The notes under the pieces are model-generated. The model was given only the letters and a program-made list of their open reading frames with translations. It ran no database searches and was not told the origin of the DNA. From Pseudomonadales bacterium (GTDB lineage: Bacteria; Pseudomonadota; Gammaproteobacteria; Pseudomonadales; Pseudohongiellaceae), in contig JANQSV010000347.1 in the NCBI GenBank assembly GCA_028279115.1, positions 1 to 42,026 of the forward strand: a DNA stretch of 42,026 bases, read 5' to 3'. The translations under genes were made by a program, and so were the position numbers. Positions 14,810 to 26,127 of the stretch are shown here, piece by piece. Numbering within the stretch: position 1 is the first letter of the stretch; each line of letters opens with the position of its first letter.

Positions 14810-15445
14810 ATGATCGAACTGACAGGAGAAGTGCCTTTCCTGTGGCGACTTTGCGCGAACGAGGACAAGGGATCGTATTCGGTCGCCATGGTAGTGCCCG
14901 GCCCCGATGATTCCGAATCCTTCGATCTCACCATAGAAACGGGCATCCTCAGACTCACCGCCGACCCGGACGTCTCAGGCAACGAAGAGATTCTGGAGTG
15001 GAACCAGAACGATCTCGATCTGTTCCTGCGTCTGATCAATCAGCGCAAGATCGGCCGCATCACCGACCAGCCCGATACCGTGCGCCTGGACCTGACCGAT
15101 CCTGAAGTCATCGAGATCATACACATCGTCGCCGCCGCGGGATTCGGATTCCCTTACCTGCCTGTCGGCGTGCTCAAGGACGCCACCGGGGAGTTTCCGC
15201 GCTTCGAGGCCGTGGTCGGCAGTCTCGCCTCGCTCAACACCGTCAGCGGCTTCAAATCCTGCGTCGTCGTCGAAGCCGCCGAGGAGGAAGTCGCCTGCGT
15301 ACTGCTCGACGATCTGCCGGTCGGAGGCGGGGAGGGCGAGGAAAGCCTGTGCCGCAACGACCTGCTCGTGGTGGGGCGCACGGATCTGCTGCACCCCTCG
15401 TTCGCCCAGACGGAAGTCCGGCCGGAATCGGCAACGATTCACTGA
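14810..15445 (+). CDS. Hypothetical acidic protein
   Basis: 211 residues, strongly acidic, soluble, no signal or membrane segment; no family recognised. It starts MIELTGEVPFLWRLC; ATG 14810 has AAGG upstream at suitable distance and is preferred to the in-frame GTG 14771. Sections such as DLDLFLRLINQRKIGRITDQPDTVRLDLTDPEV (two adjoining helices and strands) and PYLPVGVLKDATGEFP suggest a folded alpha/beta protein. It sits directly downstream of the DnaA-box cluster and 11 bases from the convergent acyl-CoA dehydrogenase gene, so no separate terminator fits between them. Confidence 0.7.
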   Translation: MIELTGEVPFLWRLCANEDKGSYSVAMVVPGPDDSESFDLTIETGILRLTADPDVSGNEEILEWNQNDLDLFLRLINQRKIGRITDQPDTVRLDLTDPEVIEIIHIVAAAGFGFPYLPVGVLKDATGEFPRFEAVVGSLASLNTVSGFKSCVVVEAAEEEVACVLLDDLPVGGGEGEESLCRNDLLVVGRTDLLHPSFAQTEVRPESATIH

Positions 15446-15456
15446 TTTTCCCGCTT

Positions 15457-16620
15457 TCAGCTTCGCTGGTTGAAACGGCGTCCCACCAGGGCGGATGCGA
15501 TGTTTATTTTCTGGATATCGATGGCGCCGCCCGCGATGCCCCAGCCCCAGCCGTCGCGCAATTTCTGTTCGATGGGAAACTCCCGCGAATAGCCGTAGCC
15601 CCCCATCAATTGCATCGCCTTGCCCGTTACTTCCCGCACGGCCTCGTTGGCGAAGCATTTGGCGATGGAACTGTCGGCCAGTGAGGGCAGCTTGCTTTCG
15701 GCGCCGGTGACGGCGCGATAGAGCAGCAGGCGCGCAGCATCAAGTTTCATCTTCATTTCCGCAAGATGGATCTGTACCGCCTGGAAGTCGACCAGCGGCT
15801 TGCCGAACTGTTCGCGCTGCTGGCAGTAATCGAGCACGTAGTCGAACGCCGATTGCCCCACGGCGAGCGACATCGTGGTATTGCCGCAGCGTTCCAGATC
15901 AAAGGCTTCCATGAGCCGGCGAAAACCGCCGGCGGGAACAAGCACATCGGCCGGGTCGATCCCGACCTCATCGAAATGCATGTCCGCGCTATATACGCCG
16001 CGAAAGCCGAGATGGTGGTCGCGCTTGCCGAATCCGAAGCCGGGCGCGCCCTTGTGTACTAGAACCGCGCCGATGCCGCGGGCGCCGGGTTCGTCCGACA
16101 TACGGCAATAAACGAGGTAGACGTCGGCATGCCCGGCCCCCGAACACCAGCGTTTCGTGCCGTTGAGAAGCAACTTCCCGTCCTTTTCGCGCAGCCGCGT
16201 GTTCAGATCGGTGAGCGCCGAGCCGGCATCGGGCTCGGACATTGAAACCGCAACGACGATCTCCCCGGAACAAACCCGCGGCAGCACCTGCCGCCGCATC
16301 TCCTCACTCCCGAAATGCGCAATGGCAAGCGTCGGCCCAAAACAGGATTCAAAGATTGGAAAGGCAACTGCAATGGAAACACTGGCAATCTCCTCCAGCA
16401 CCAGCACCGCGTCAAGATGACTGAGCCCGGCCCCACCGTATTCCTTCCCGAGGTTCACCCCAAGATAACCAAGTTCGGCAAACCGCCTCCGCAACTCGAC
16501 ACCCGGCGGCTCATCGCTACGCTCAATCTCCGCCGCAATCTCAGGCAACTCCCCCCGCGCAAACCGCCGCACCGATTTCTGCAGCGCCAACTGCTCCTCA
16601 CTCAACCGAAAATCCACCAC
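15457..16620 (-). CDS. Acyl-CoA dehydrogenase, isovaleryl-CoA-dehydrogenase type
   Basis: 387 residues with the three usual domains: helical N-terminus (LSEEQLALQKSVRRFARGEL), middle strand domain with the FAD and substrate signature VAVSMSEPDAGSALTD, and C-terminal helical bundle ending QLMGGYGYSREFPIEQKLRD. It oxidises an acyl-CoA to the 2-enoyl-CoA and passes electrons to ETF. The usual C-terminal Glu of medium-chain enzymes (in IYEGT) is replaced (GIAGGAIDIQ). Instead AFDLERCGN aligns with the helix that holds the catalytic Glu of isovaleryl-CoA dehydrogenase (LDLERLV). This suggests a branched or long-chain substrate. An extended -10 lies 31 bases upstream of the ATG. Confidence 0.92.
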   Translation of the reverse strand: MVDFRLSEEQLALQKSVRRFARGELPEIAAEIERSDEPPGVELRRRFAELGYLGVNLGKEYGGAGLSHLDAVLVLEEIASVSIAVAFPIFESCFGPTLAIAHFGSEEMRRQVLPRVCSGEIVVAVSMSEPDAGSALTDLNTRLREKDGKLLLNGTKRWCSGAGHADVYLVYCRMSDEPGARGIGAVLVHKGAPGFGFGKRDHHLGFRGVYSADMHFDEVGIDPADVLVPAGGFRRLMEAFDLERCGNTTMSLAVGQSAFDYVLDYCQQREQFGKPLVDFQAVQIHLAEMKMKLDAARLLLYRAVTGAESKLPSLADSSIAKCFANEAVREVTGKAMQLMGGYGYSREFPIEQKLRDGWGWGIAGGAIDIQKINIASALVGRRFNQRS

Positions 16621-16650
16621 CAGCCTCCCGCAGCATCTACGAACTCCGCG

Positions 16651-16659
16651 ATTCTATCA
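16651..16659 (-). promoter_or_regulatory. Extended -10 promoter for the acyl-CoA dehydrogenase gene
   Basis: On the minus strand the bases read TGATAGAAT, a TGn-TAnAAT extended -10, 31 bases before the ATG. No good -35 is seen, which extended -10 promoters can lack. Confidence 0.45.
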
Positions 16660-16714
16660 GGCTCTCCCAAGAACAATGTGCCGTCGGCCCCGCACAACGT
16701 TAGTCCTAAAAACC

Positions 16715-16974
16715 AAATCCAACGAGATTCTGCGACTCCGCTTCGCTCCGCGCAGAATGACAACTCTGCGTGCCGCACAATGTGAGTCGCCGACGGGCGG
16801 GGTGTGGGTTTTGCGGGCGTGCGAGGCAGGACGGTTTATGGGGTTCCGTAGAGTAGTAACGGGTCGGGGTTTTGCGGGCGTGCGAGGCAGGACGCCGAGC
16901 CCGAAGCCTCCAGGGATGGATTTACGGCGTCCGCAAAACCCACACCCCGCCCGTCGGCGACGGATCGAAGCCAC
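16715..16974. repeat. Repeat R3: 31-bp perfect inverted repeat with internal direct repeats
   Basis: Arms 16786-16816 and 16931-16961 are perfect inverted copies over 31 bases. Between and partly within them a 27-base direct repeat occurs at 16807-16833 and 16868-16894 (core GCGGGCGTGCGAGGCAGGACG shortened: GTGCGAGGCAGGACG). To the left, ATTCTGCG and CGCAGAAT (16724-16758) flank ACTCCGCTTCGCTCCG, a motif shared with R4. To the right, GCGACGGATCGAAGCCAC (16957-16974) is identical to R2. No open frame with coding character fills the 400-base gap. Confidence 0.85.
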
Positions 16975-16979
16975 CACAC

Positions 16980-16988
16980 TGCTATAAT
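16980..16988 (+). promoter_or_regulatory. Extended -10 promoter for prfC
   Basis: TGCTATAAT is a perfect extended -10 (TGn-TATAAT). It lies 32 bases before the prfC ATG and starts only five bases after the end of repeat R3. It predicts a 5' leader of about 25 bases. Confidence 0.6.
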
Positions 16989-17020
16989 CCCGCGCCTGAC
17001 GATCCAGTCCCCACCCGCAT

Positions 17021-19718
<2,698 letters not shown>

Positions 19719-19758
19719 ATTCCCGCACAATGACCCAGCTTCGCCATAGAGATTCTGC

Positions 19759-19882
19759 GACAAAATGGCAGGATTGCCATTTTGGACGGCGCGCAGCGCT
19801 GCCCCGCAGGGGCGAAGGGCATGGATGCCCTGAGTCACTCCGCTTCGCTCCGCGCCAGCCGGCGGTGACGGATCGAGGCCAC
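19759..19882. repeat. Dispersed repeat copy R4 between tgt and yajC
   Basis: Bases 19759-19860 are a close inverted copy of 38011-38114. Both contain the perfect hairpin AAAATGGCA-4 bases-TGCCATTTT (19762-19783 here) and a GGGCAT...ATGCCC palindrome. The right end, GTGACGGATCGAGGCCAC (19865-19882), matches the tail of R2 and R3. No gene is seen in 19719-19966. Confidence 0.85.
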
Positions 19883-19900
19883 GTATCCCGACTCCCGCAC

Positions 19901-19929
19901 TTGAGAAATTGCCCTTTGAAACATAACAT
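19901..19929 (+). promoter_or_regulatory. Sigma-70-type promoter for yajC-secD-secF
   Basis: TTGAGA (19901-19906), a 17-base spacer and TAACAT (19924-19929) give a fair -35/-10 pair, 38 bases before the yajC ATG and just after repeat R4. Confidence 0.55.
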
Positions 19930-19966
19930 TCCCCACTGACTAGGAAATCGACCGAGAGTTATTCCG

Positions 19967-20293
19967 ATGAACCTGCTTTTCAGCACCGCCCACGCCCAGG
20001 AAGCGGCGCAACAACCCTCCATGACCTTCAACTTCATCCTGTTCGGCGGCATGATCCTGCTGTTCTGGCTGTTTCTGATCCGGCCCCAGTCGAAGCGCGC
20101 GAAAGAACATCGCGAACTCGTCGCGAGCATTTCCAAGGGTGACGAGGTGATGACCTCCGGCGGTCTGCTCGGCAAAGTCACCAAGGTAAGCGGCGACTAT
20201 ATGGCGATTCAGGTGGCGGACGGCGTGGAGATCAAGTTGCAAAAGTCATCGGTCGCCGCCACATTGCCTAAAGGCACACTTGAGCAGATTTGA
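19967..20293 (+). CDS. yajC: Preprotein translocase subunit YajC
   Basis: 108 residues. Small inner-membrane protein that joins SecDF and SecYEG. One membrane helix (FNFILFGGMILLFWLFLI) is followed by the family motif RPQSKRAKEHRELVASISKGDEVMTSGGLLGKV, quoted in parts: RPQSKRAKEH and GDEVMTSGGLLGKV. Start ATG 19967. First gene of the secDF operon, 43 bases ahead of secD, under the promoter at 19901-19929. Confidence 0.96.
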   Translation: MNLLFSTAHAQEAAQQPSMTFNFILFGGMILLFWLFLIRPQSKRAKEHRELVASISKGDEVMTSGGLLGKVTKVSGDYMAIQVADGVEIKLQKSSVAATLPKGTLEQI

Positions 20294-20336
20294 TGATCGA
20301 CGCTGAATCCGGAGACTCAAGGGGAACATACTCATC

Positions 20337-22229
20337 ATGCTGAACCGGTATCCGGCGTGGAAGAATCTCCTCGTCCTGCTCGCAGTGGCGCTCGGCATTC
20401 TCTACTCGGTGCCGAACCTGTATCCGGACGACGAGGCGCTCCAGGTCACGCACGAAAGCCGTGAACTCATCCAGCCCGATCTCGACAATATCACCACGGC
20501 GCTCGAAGCCGCCCAATTGCGAACGCTCGCCTCGGAAATCAACGACAGCGGCATTCTCCTGCGCTTCGATACCGTGGAAGAGCAACTGCGCGGCAAGACC
20601 GCCATCGAGGACGCGCTGACCGACGATTACATCGTCGCCCTCAATCTCGCGCCGACCACCCCCGGCTGGATGCAGGCCATCGGCGCCGGCAAGATGAACC
20701 TCGGGCTCGACCTGCAAGGCGGTGTGCATTTCCTGATGGAAGTGGACATCGAGGCCGCGGTGACCAGCCGCATGGAAGACAATCTGAGCAATGTGCGCAG
20801 CATATTGCGCGAATTGCGCATCCGCACCCGCGGCCTGAACATGATCGACTACTCCCATATCGAAGTGCGCTTCGCCAGCGCCAACGACCGGTCCCGGGCG
20901 CGCTCGGAACTGATCGACAATTTCCCCGAACTGCAATTCCAGAATCGCGAGGCCGGCGATGTCTACATCCTCGACCTGCGCATGACCGACGACACCCAGT
21001 TGCAGATCCAGCGCGACACCTTGCAGGCCAACCGCACGACCTTGCTGAACCGGGTCGACGCCCTCGGCGTTGCCGAGCCGACGGTGCAGCAGCAAGGCGC
21101 GAACCGCATCGTCGTCGAATTGCCCGGGGTACAGGATCCAGCCCAGGCGATCCGCATCCTGCAACGCATCGCCACGCTGGAGTTCCATCTCGAAGCGGCG
21201 CTCGGCGCGCCCCGCTCGAGTTACGAAACCTACGATTACGTGGCCCCCGAAGGCGTGTTTCCGGTCAACGTCGACAACGACGTGATCCTGCAGGGCGACC
21301 GCATCAGCAACGTGCGGCCCTCGCTCGACCAGAACGGGCTGCCCCAGGTGCAGATCAGCCTCGACGCCCAGGGCGGCAACCAGATCAACCGGGTCACGCG
21401 CGACAACGTCGGCCGCATGATGGACATCCTGCTGATCGAGACGCGCTCGCGCACCAACCTCGTCATCGACGAGAACGGCCAGGAGGTGGAAGAGGTCGAG
21501 TTCTACGAGGACCGCCGCCTGATCAGCCACGCCCGCATCAATTCGGCCCTCGGCCGGCAGTTCGTGATCACCGGCCTGACCCAGCGCGAGGCCATGGACC
21601 TGTCGCTGCTGATCAGTTCGGGCTCGCTCGCGGCGCCGATGACCATCGTCGAACAATCGGTGATCGGTCCCACCATGGGCCGGGAGAACCTCGAACAGGG
21701 CATTCGCGGTGTGCAGATCGCAGCCATCCTCGTCGTGATTTTCATGCTGCTCTACTACCGGCTATTCGGGCTCGCCGCCAATGTCGCCCTGATCATGAAC
21801 ATCGTGCTGATCTTCGCCGTGTTGTCCTCGGTGCTGCCGGCGACGCTGACCTTGCCCGGAATCGTCGGCATCGTGCTCACCGTCGGCATGGCGGTGGACG
21901 CGAACGTGCTGATATTCACGCGGATCAAGGAAGAGCTGCGCAACGGGCTGCCGCCGCAACAGGCGATCAGCGCCGGTTACGACCGGGCCTTCACGACGAT
22001 TCTCGACGCCAATCTGACGACCTTCCTCGTGGCCGTGGTGCTCTTCACCATCGGCACGGGGCCGGTAAAGGGATTCTCGGTGACGCTGATGATCGGCATC
22101 ATGACCTCGATGTTTACCGCAATCGTCGGCACGCGGGCGCTGGTGAACCTGATCTACGGTGGTCGCCGTGACTTGCGCAGCCTCTCGATCGGCATACTTC
22201 CGATCAAGCCGGCCGGCGGCAAGAGCTGA
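20337..22229 (+). CDS. secD: Protein-export membrane protein SecD
   Basis: 630 residues. With SecF it uses the proton gradient to help proteins leave the SecYEG channel on the periplasmic side. A first membrane helix (residues ~8-25) leads into a large periplasmic region. The family motif DLQGGVHFLMEVD and the P1-type region are clear. Five more helices follow in the C-terminal ~170 residues, with LTVGMAVDANVLIFTRIKEE, the conserved helix 4 segment, and GTGPVKGFSVTLMIGI. Start ATG 20337; AAGGGGA lies 11-17 bases upstream. secF begins three bases after the stop. Confidence 0.97.
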   Translation: MLNRYPAWKNLLVLLAVALGILYSVPNLYPDDEALQVTHESRELIQPDLDNITTALEAAQLRTLASEINDSGILLRFDTVEEQLRGKTAIEDALTDDYIVALNLAPTTPGWMQAIGAGKMNLGLDLQGGVHFLMEVDIEAAVTSRMEDNLSNVRSILRELRIRTRGLNMIDYSHIEVRFASANDRSRARSELIDNFPELQFQNREAGDVYILDLRMTDDTQLQIQRDTLQANRTTLLNRVDALGVAEPTVQQQGANRIVVELPGVQDPAQAIRILQRIATLEFHLEAALGAPRSSYETYDYVAPEGVFPVNVDNDVILQGDRISNVRPSLDQNGLPQVQISLDAQGGNQINRVTRDNVGRMMDILLIETRSRTNLVIDENGQEVEEVEFYEDRRLISHARINSALGRQFVITGLTQREAMDLSLLISSGSLAAPMTIVEQSVIGPTMGRENLEQGIRGVQIAAILVVIFMLLYYRLFGLAANVALIMNIVLIFAVLSSVLPATLTLPGIVGIVLTVGMAVDANVLIFTRIKEELRNGLPPQQAISAGYDRAFTTILDANLTTFLVAVVLFTIGTGPVKGFSVTLMIGIMTSMFTAIVGTRALVNLIYGGRRDLRSLSIGILPIKPAGGKS

Positions 22230-22232
22230 GCT

Positions 22233-23180
22233 ATGGCTGCGCCGCAATTCAAGATCGACTTCATGGGCTTTCGCAAGCCCGCCGCGATCCTGTCCATCTG
22301 CGTGGTGCTGATCTCGCTGGGTTCGCTGGCGGTGAGCGGACTCCAGTTCGGCCTCGATTTCACCAGCGGCACTTCCGTTCGGCTGAATTTCGCCGAGAGC
22401 GCGCAACTCGACGAAGTCGGCGCGCAACTCGAAGAGGCGGGCTACGATGACGCCGTGGTCGTCAATTTCGGCTCCGACCGCGATATTCGCGTACTGCTGC
22501 CGCTCGACCCCAACGCCGAAGTCGCCACCGAGGCGGAACAGGCGGCGCTTACCGGCGAGGCCATTGCAGCTTACCTGCAGGAGCGCAGCGACACCGAGAT
22601 CACCTTGCAGGGCTCGGACTACGTCAGCGCAAAGGTAGGCGAGGAACTCGCCGAACAGGGGGGGCTCGGCATGCTGGTGGCGCTCGGCATCATCATGGTC
22701 TACATCGCCGTGCGCTTCCAGTTCAAGTTTTCCGTCGGCGCCGTAACGGCACTGGCCCATGACCTCATCATCACCCTCGGCATCTTTTCGCTCACGGGCA
22801 TGGAATTCAATCTCAACACCCTGGCGGCGCTGCTCGCCATCATCGGCTACTCGCTCAACGACACCATCGTCGTTTCGGACCGCATCCGCGAGAATTTCCG
22901 CATGTTGCGCAAGACCGAGCCGATCGACACGGTGAATATCTCGCTCAATCAGACCCTGGGCCGAACGCTGATCACCTCATTCACGACCCTGCTCGTGCTG
23001 TTCTCGATCCTGCTGATCGGCGGCGAATCGACCCAGGGATTCGCCATCGCCCTGATCATCGGCGTGATCGTCGGAACCTACTCTTCAATTTACGTCGCAT
23101 CGAACGTTATTATCCTCATGAACGTTACCCGGGAGGATTTGCTTGTTCCCGTCAAGGAAGGCGCGGAAGCGGACGGGTGA
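22233..23180 (+). CDS. secF: Protein-export membrane protein SecF
   Basis: 315 residues, partner of SecD. The N-terminal helix is followed by FGLDFTSGTSVRLNF, the SecF counterpart of the SecD D-x-x-G motif. A short periplasmic domain and five C-terminal helices follow, including GYSLNDTIVVSDRIRENFR (the conserved helix 4 segment) and LFSILLIGGESTQGFAIALI. It begins three bases after secD and is clearly co-translated. The operon ends in the hairpin repeats at 23201-23308. Confidence 0.97.
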   Translation: MAAPQFKIDFMGFRKPAAILSICVVLISLGSLAVSGLQFGLDFTSGTSVRLNFAESAQLDEVGAQLEEAGYDDAVVVNFGSDRDIRVLLPLDPNAEVATEAEQAALTGEAIAAYLQERSDTEITLQGSDYVSAKVGEELAEQGGLGMLVALGIIMVYIAVRFQFKFSVGAVTALAHDLIITLGIFSLTGMEFNLNTLAALLAIIGYSLNDTIVVSDRIRENFRMLRKTEPIDTVNISLNQTLGRTLITSFTTLLVLFSILLIGGESTQGFAIALIIGVIVGTYSSIYVASNVIILMNVTREDLLVPVKEGAEADG

Positions 23181-23185
23181 GGCCC

Positions 23186-23345
23186 GTTCGGCGCAGCCGA
23201 CGAAAAGCGCAGCTTTTCGAGGGCTGAACGGCTCGACAAGGGTGAAGACAAGCGTTTGCGAAGCGCAGCTTCGCGCGCAGGCTGAACGACGCCAAGCTGT
23301 GCTTGGCGGCTGGACCGTCGAGACTGGGGTTGGTCGAAGCTGAAA
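23186..23345. repeat. Three-hairpin repeat array after secF (R5)
   Basis: Three perfect hairpins stand in a row: CGAAAAGCGCAGCTTTTCG (23201-23219), GCGAAGCGCAGCTTCGC (23258-23274) and CGCCAAGCTGTGCTTGGCG (23290-23308). All share an AAGC-NNN-GCTT core with changing outer pairs, and each is preceded or followed by a GGGCTGAACG-like link. R1 has a fourth copy of the core. None has a T-tract, so they are REP-like elements rather than standard terminators. Such elements often protect mRNA 3' ends. The rest of 23181-23419 is empty of genes. Confidence 0.8.
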
Positions 23346-23419
23346 GAGTCGCGCCAGGGATGGCATGCATTGCCTGAGATGGAAAAACTGGGTTCTCCAA
23401 TGGAAATCAGGAATTTTCA

Positions 23420-25414
23420 ATGACATCTGAATCAAGCACTGGAGGCTGTCGCGGCTTCCGACTCGTCGCGATTCTGCTCTTCGCCTTGCTTGGCCTGCCG
23501 GTGGCGACCCGGCTACAGGCCAACGACCTGTTCCCCCGACCGCCGGAAATCGAGCCGGCGGTGAATTTCTGGCTCAAGGTCTACACCGAAATCAATACCC
23601 GCAACGGCTATATCCACGACGCCCGGGACTTGTCCGTCATCTACGAGACCGTGGCGTACAACCAGCGCGCCATAAGCAACGCCAGGAACCGGGTCCGCGA
23701 CAACCTGCGCGTGCTCGGCGGCGGCAAACGCGCGGGGCTTACCGCCGGCCAGCGGGAAATCCTCGCGCTGTTTCCGGAAGGCGTGAGCAACCGGACCTTG
23801 AACGCCGCCGCTTCCAACATACGCTTCCAGCTCGGCCAGTCCGACCGCTTTCTCGGCGGCCTGCGGCGTTCGGGCGCTTATCAGGAGCATATCCGCCAGG
23901 TCATCGAGGAAAAGGGCCTGCCGCTGGAACTCGGCATCCTTCCCCACGTCGAGTCATCGTTCAATCCCGGCGCGGTTTCCAGCGCTTCCGCCGCCGGCAT
24001 GTGGCAGTTCGGACGCGCCACCGGCCAGCGTTTCATGCGTATCGACCACATCGTCGACGAGCGCATGGATCCGTATATCGCAACCTATGCGGCGATGAGC
24101 CTGCTCGAATACAACTACAGTATTCTCGGCACCTGGCCGCTTGCGCTGACCGCCTACAATCACGGCGCGGGCGGCATGCGCCGGGCGGTGCGGGAGACTG
24201 GAACGACCGACATCGAAACCATCATCGCCAACTATCGGGGCCGGCTGTTCGGCTTCGCATCGCGCAACTTTTATGCCCAGTTCCTCGCTGTATTGCAGAC
24301 CGAGAACGATCTGGACCGCTATTTCGAGGGCTACAACTTCGATCCCGCGCCGGAGTTTCGCGAAGTTCGGGTCGACGGGTTCGTCGATGCCCAAGTGCTG
24401 GCCGATGCTGTCGGCATCGACCTGGAACAGTTGCGGTCCGACAACCCGGCCTTGCGATCGGCGGTCTGGGAAGGCAACAAACGCATCCCGAGCGGTTTTC
24501 CGGTCAAGCTCAGAGTCGGCCAGGTTCCCCCCGGCGACCTGCTCGCGCTGGTTCCGGGCGATCTGAAATTCGCGGCTCAGACTCCCGATGTCGCCTACGT
24601 GGTGGAGCGCGGGGACAGCCTTTCGTACATCGCGCAACGCTTCGACACCAGCGTTTCGAGACTGGTGGCGCTGAATCAATTGCCCAACCGGCACAGAATC
24701 CAGATCGGCCAGCGGCTGCTGCTGCCCCAGGACAGTCAGGCCGCGGCCGCGGCGGATACCGCCGGCTCCGCTCCGGCGCCTGTCGAACTCGCGATGGAAC
24801 CCGTGCAAGTCGCGAGCAACGAGCCGGTTCGGATCGAAGAGCCGATCCTGCCCCCCGCGGCCGTACTGCCGGACGACCAGGAACTCGACGCGCCGGTTAC
24901 CGACGAGGAAGAACGGGCGGTGGCCATCGATCCGGCGGTGGACGTGGCGCGAAGCAATCGGATCGTGAGCGCGGAACTGGCTGCGGATCCGTCGGACTAC
25001 AGCGTCGACAGCCGCAACACCGTCGAGGTGCAAGCTTCCGAGACGCTCGGCCATTATGCCGAATGGCTGGGTATCACTGCCTGGGACATCCGCCGCCTCA
25101 ACAATATGGCGTTCACGGATCCGGTTATCGTCGGCGAGCGGTTGCAGCTCGATTTCTCCCGCGCGAATATAGCCGCGTTCGAACTCGCGCGGCGCGAGTA
25201 CCACGCGGATCTGCAACAGGAGTTCTTCAGCAACTACCATATCGAGGGTGTGATCAATCACCGGGTGGCGCCCAACGAAAACATCAGCACGCTTGCCAGC
25301 AACCGCTACCTGACGCCGATCTGGCTATTGCGACAATACAATCCCGGGCTCGACATGAACCGCTTGCAAATCGGTCAGGAAATCGTCTTCCCGCAGCTGC
25401 ATCCCGTGCAATAA
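23420..25414 (+). CDS. mltD: Membrane-bound lytic murein transglycosylase D with LysM repeats
   Basis: 664 residues. Cuts the glycan chains of peptidoglycan in the periplasm, leaving anhydromuramyl ends. A signal peptide or anchor (LVAILLFALLGLPVATRL, ~15-32) lacks an evident lipobox. The goose-lysozyme-like SLT domain spans ~150-290, with catalytic Glu178 in PHVESSFNP, then SASAAGMWQF and LTAYNHGAGGMRRAV. Three LysM modules follow at ~392-437, ~534-580 and ~612-660, the first being the clearest (VVERGDSLSYIAQRFDTSVS). A Pro/Glu/Val-rich linker (~440-530) separates LysM 1 from the others. It is longer than E. coli MltD (452 residues) because of the linker and extra LysM. Confidence 0.95.
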   Translation: MTSESSTGGCRGFRLVAILLFALLGLPVATRLQANDLFPRPPEIEPAVNFWLKVYTEINTRNGYIHDARDLSVIYETVAYNQRAISNARNRVRDNLRVLGGGKRAGLTAGQREILALFPEGVSNRTLNAAASNIRFQLGQSDRFLGGLRRSGAYQEHIRQVIEEKGLPLELGILPHVESSFNPGAVSSASAAGMWQFGRATGQRFMRIDHIVDERMDPYIATYAAMSLLEYNYSILGTWPLALTAYNHGAGGMRRAVRETGTTDIETIIANYRGRLFGFASRNFYAQFLAVLQTENDLDRYFEGYNFDPAPEFREVRVDGFVDAQVLADAVGIDLEQLRSDNPALRSAVWEGNKRIPSGFPVKLRVGQVPPGDLLALVPGDLKFAAQTPDVAYVVERGDSLSYIAQRFDTSVSRLVALNQLPNRHRIQIGQRLLLPQDSQAAAAADTAGSAPAPVELAMEPVQVASNEPVRIEEPILPPAAVLPDDQELDAPVTDEEERAVAIDPAVDVARSNRIVSAELAADPSDYSVDSRNTVEVQASETLGHYAEWLGITAWDIRRLNNMAFTDPVIVGERLQLDFSRANIAAFELARREYHADLQQEFFSNYHIEGVINHRVAPNENISTLASNRYLTPIWLLRQYNPGLDMNRLQIGQEIVFPQLHPVQ

Positions 25415-25484
25415 TCCGCCTCGAGTCATCCGCGGCCAGCCCGGCGCACGCCGCCGCGGCTTTCCCACAAGCAGGAAAAACGAA

Positions 25485-26111
25485 GTGAGCATCAAACTTT
25501 ACGGTATCAATCTGAGCAATTATTACTGCATCCTGAAAGCGATCATGCTGGAAAAGGGGATCGCTTTCGAGGAAGTGGAAGTCAGTCCGAACCAGGATCC
25601 CGATTATCTGACCCGCAGCCCGATGGGCAAGGTGCCCTGTATCGAAACCGACCAGGGATTCCTGACCGAAACCGGCGTCATCATCGACTACCTCGAAGCG
25701 CTGGGCGAGGGGCCGAGCTTTTATCCGGACGACCCTTTCGCCAAGGCCAAGGTGCGGGAACTGATGCGCCACATCGAGTTGTATATCGAATTACCCGCCC
25801 GGCGCCTGTATGGCGAAGTTTTCTTCAACCGCCCCCCGCAGGCGGAGGAAAGAGAGGCTGTACGCAAATTGCTCAAGCGGGGATTCGCCAGCCTCGGAAC
25901 CTTGGCCAGCTTCGATCCCTGGCTCGCCGGTGGCGAGATCACCTGCGCCGACTTTTATTTTCGCTTTACCGCAAGTCTCGCGACCATAGTCTGCCGCAAG
26001 GCGCTGGACTGGGACGCTTACAACGATGTGCCGAACGTCAGGGCGCTGATCGAGCGGCTCAACCAGCGCGAATCGATTCGGCGGGTGATGGCGGATCAGG
26101 GGGCCACCTGA
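25485..26111 (+). CDS. Glutathione S-transferase family protein
   Basis: 208 residues. N-terminal thioredoxin-like domain (IKLYGINLSNYYCILKAIMLE, then the cis-Pro region MGKVPCIETDQGFLTETGVI, with Glu-Thr for the glutathione gamma-glutamyl group) and a C-terminal helical domain with ADFYFRFTASLA. The catalytic Ser/Tyr/Cys position falls near LSNYYC and could be Ser or Cys. Substrate unknown. Start GTG 25485 with AGGA upstream. A Nudix gene follows after 16 bases, so this gene, the Nudix hydrolase and the AhpD-like protein look like one operon, perhaps for stress or detoxification. Confidence 0.9.
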   Translation: MSIKLYGINLSNYYCILKAIMLEKGIAFEEVEVSPNQDPDYLTRSPMGKVPCIETDQGFLTETGVIIDYLEALGEGPSFYPDDPFAKAKVRELMRHIELYIELPARRLYGEVFFNRPPQAEEREAVRKLLKRGFASLGTLASFDPWLAGGEITCADFYFRFTASLATIVCRKALDWDAYNDVPNVRALIERLNQRESIRRVMADQGAT

Positions 26112-26127
26112 GACCCGGCCCCAACAA

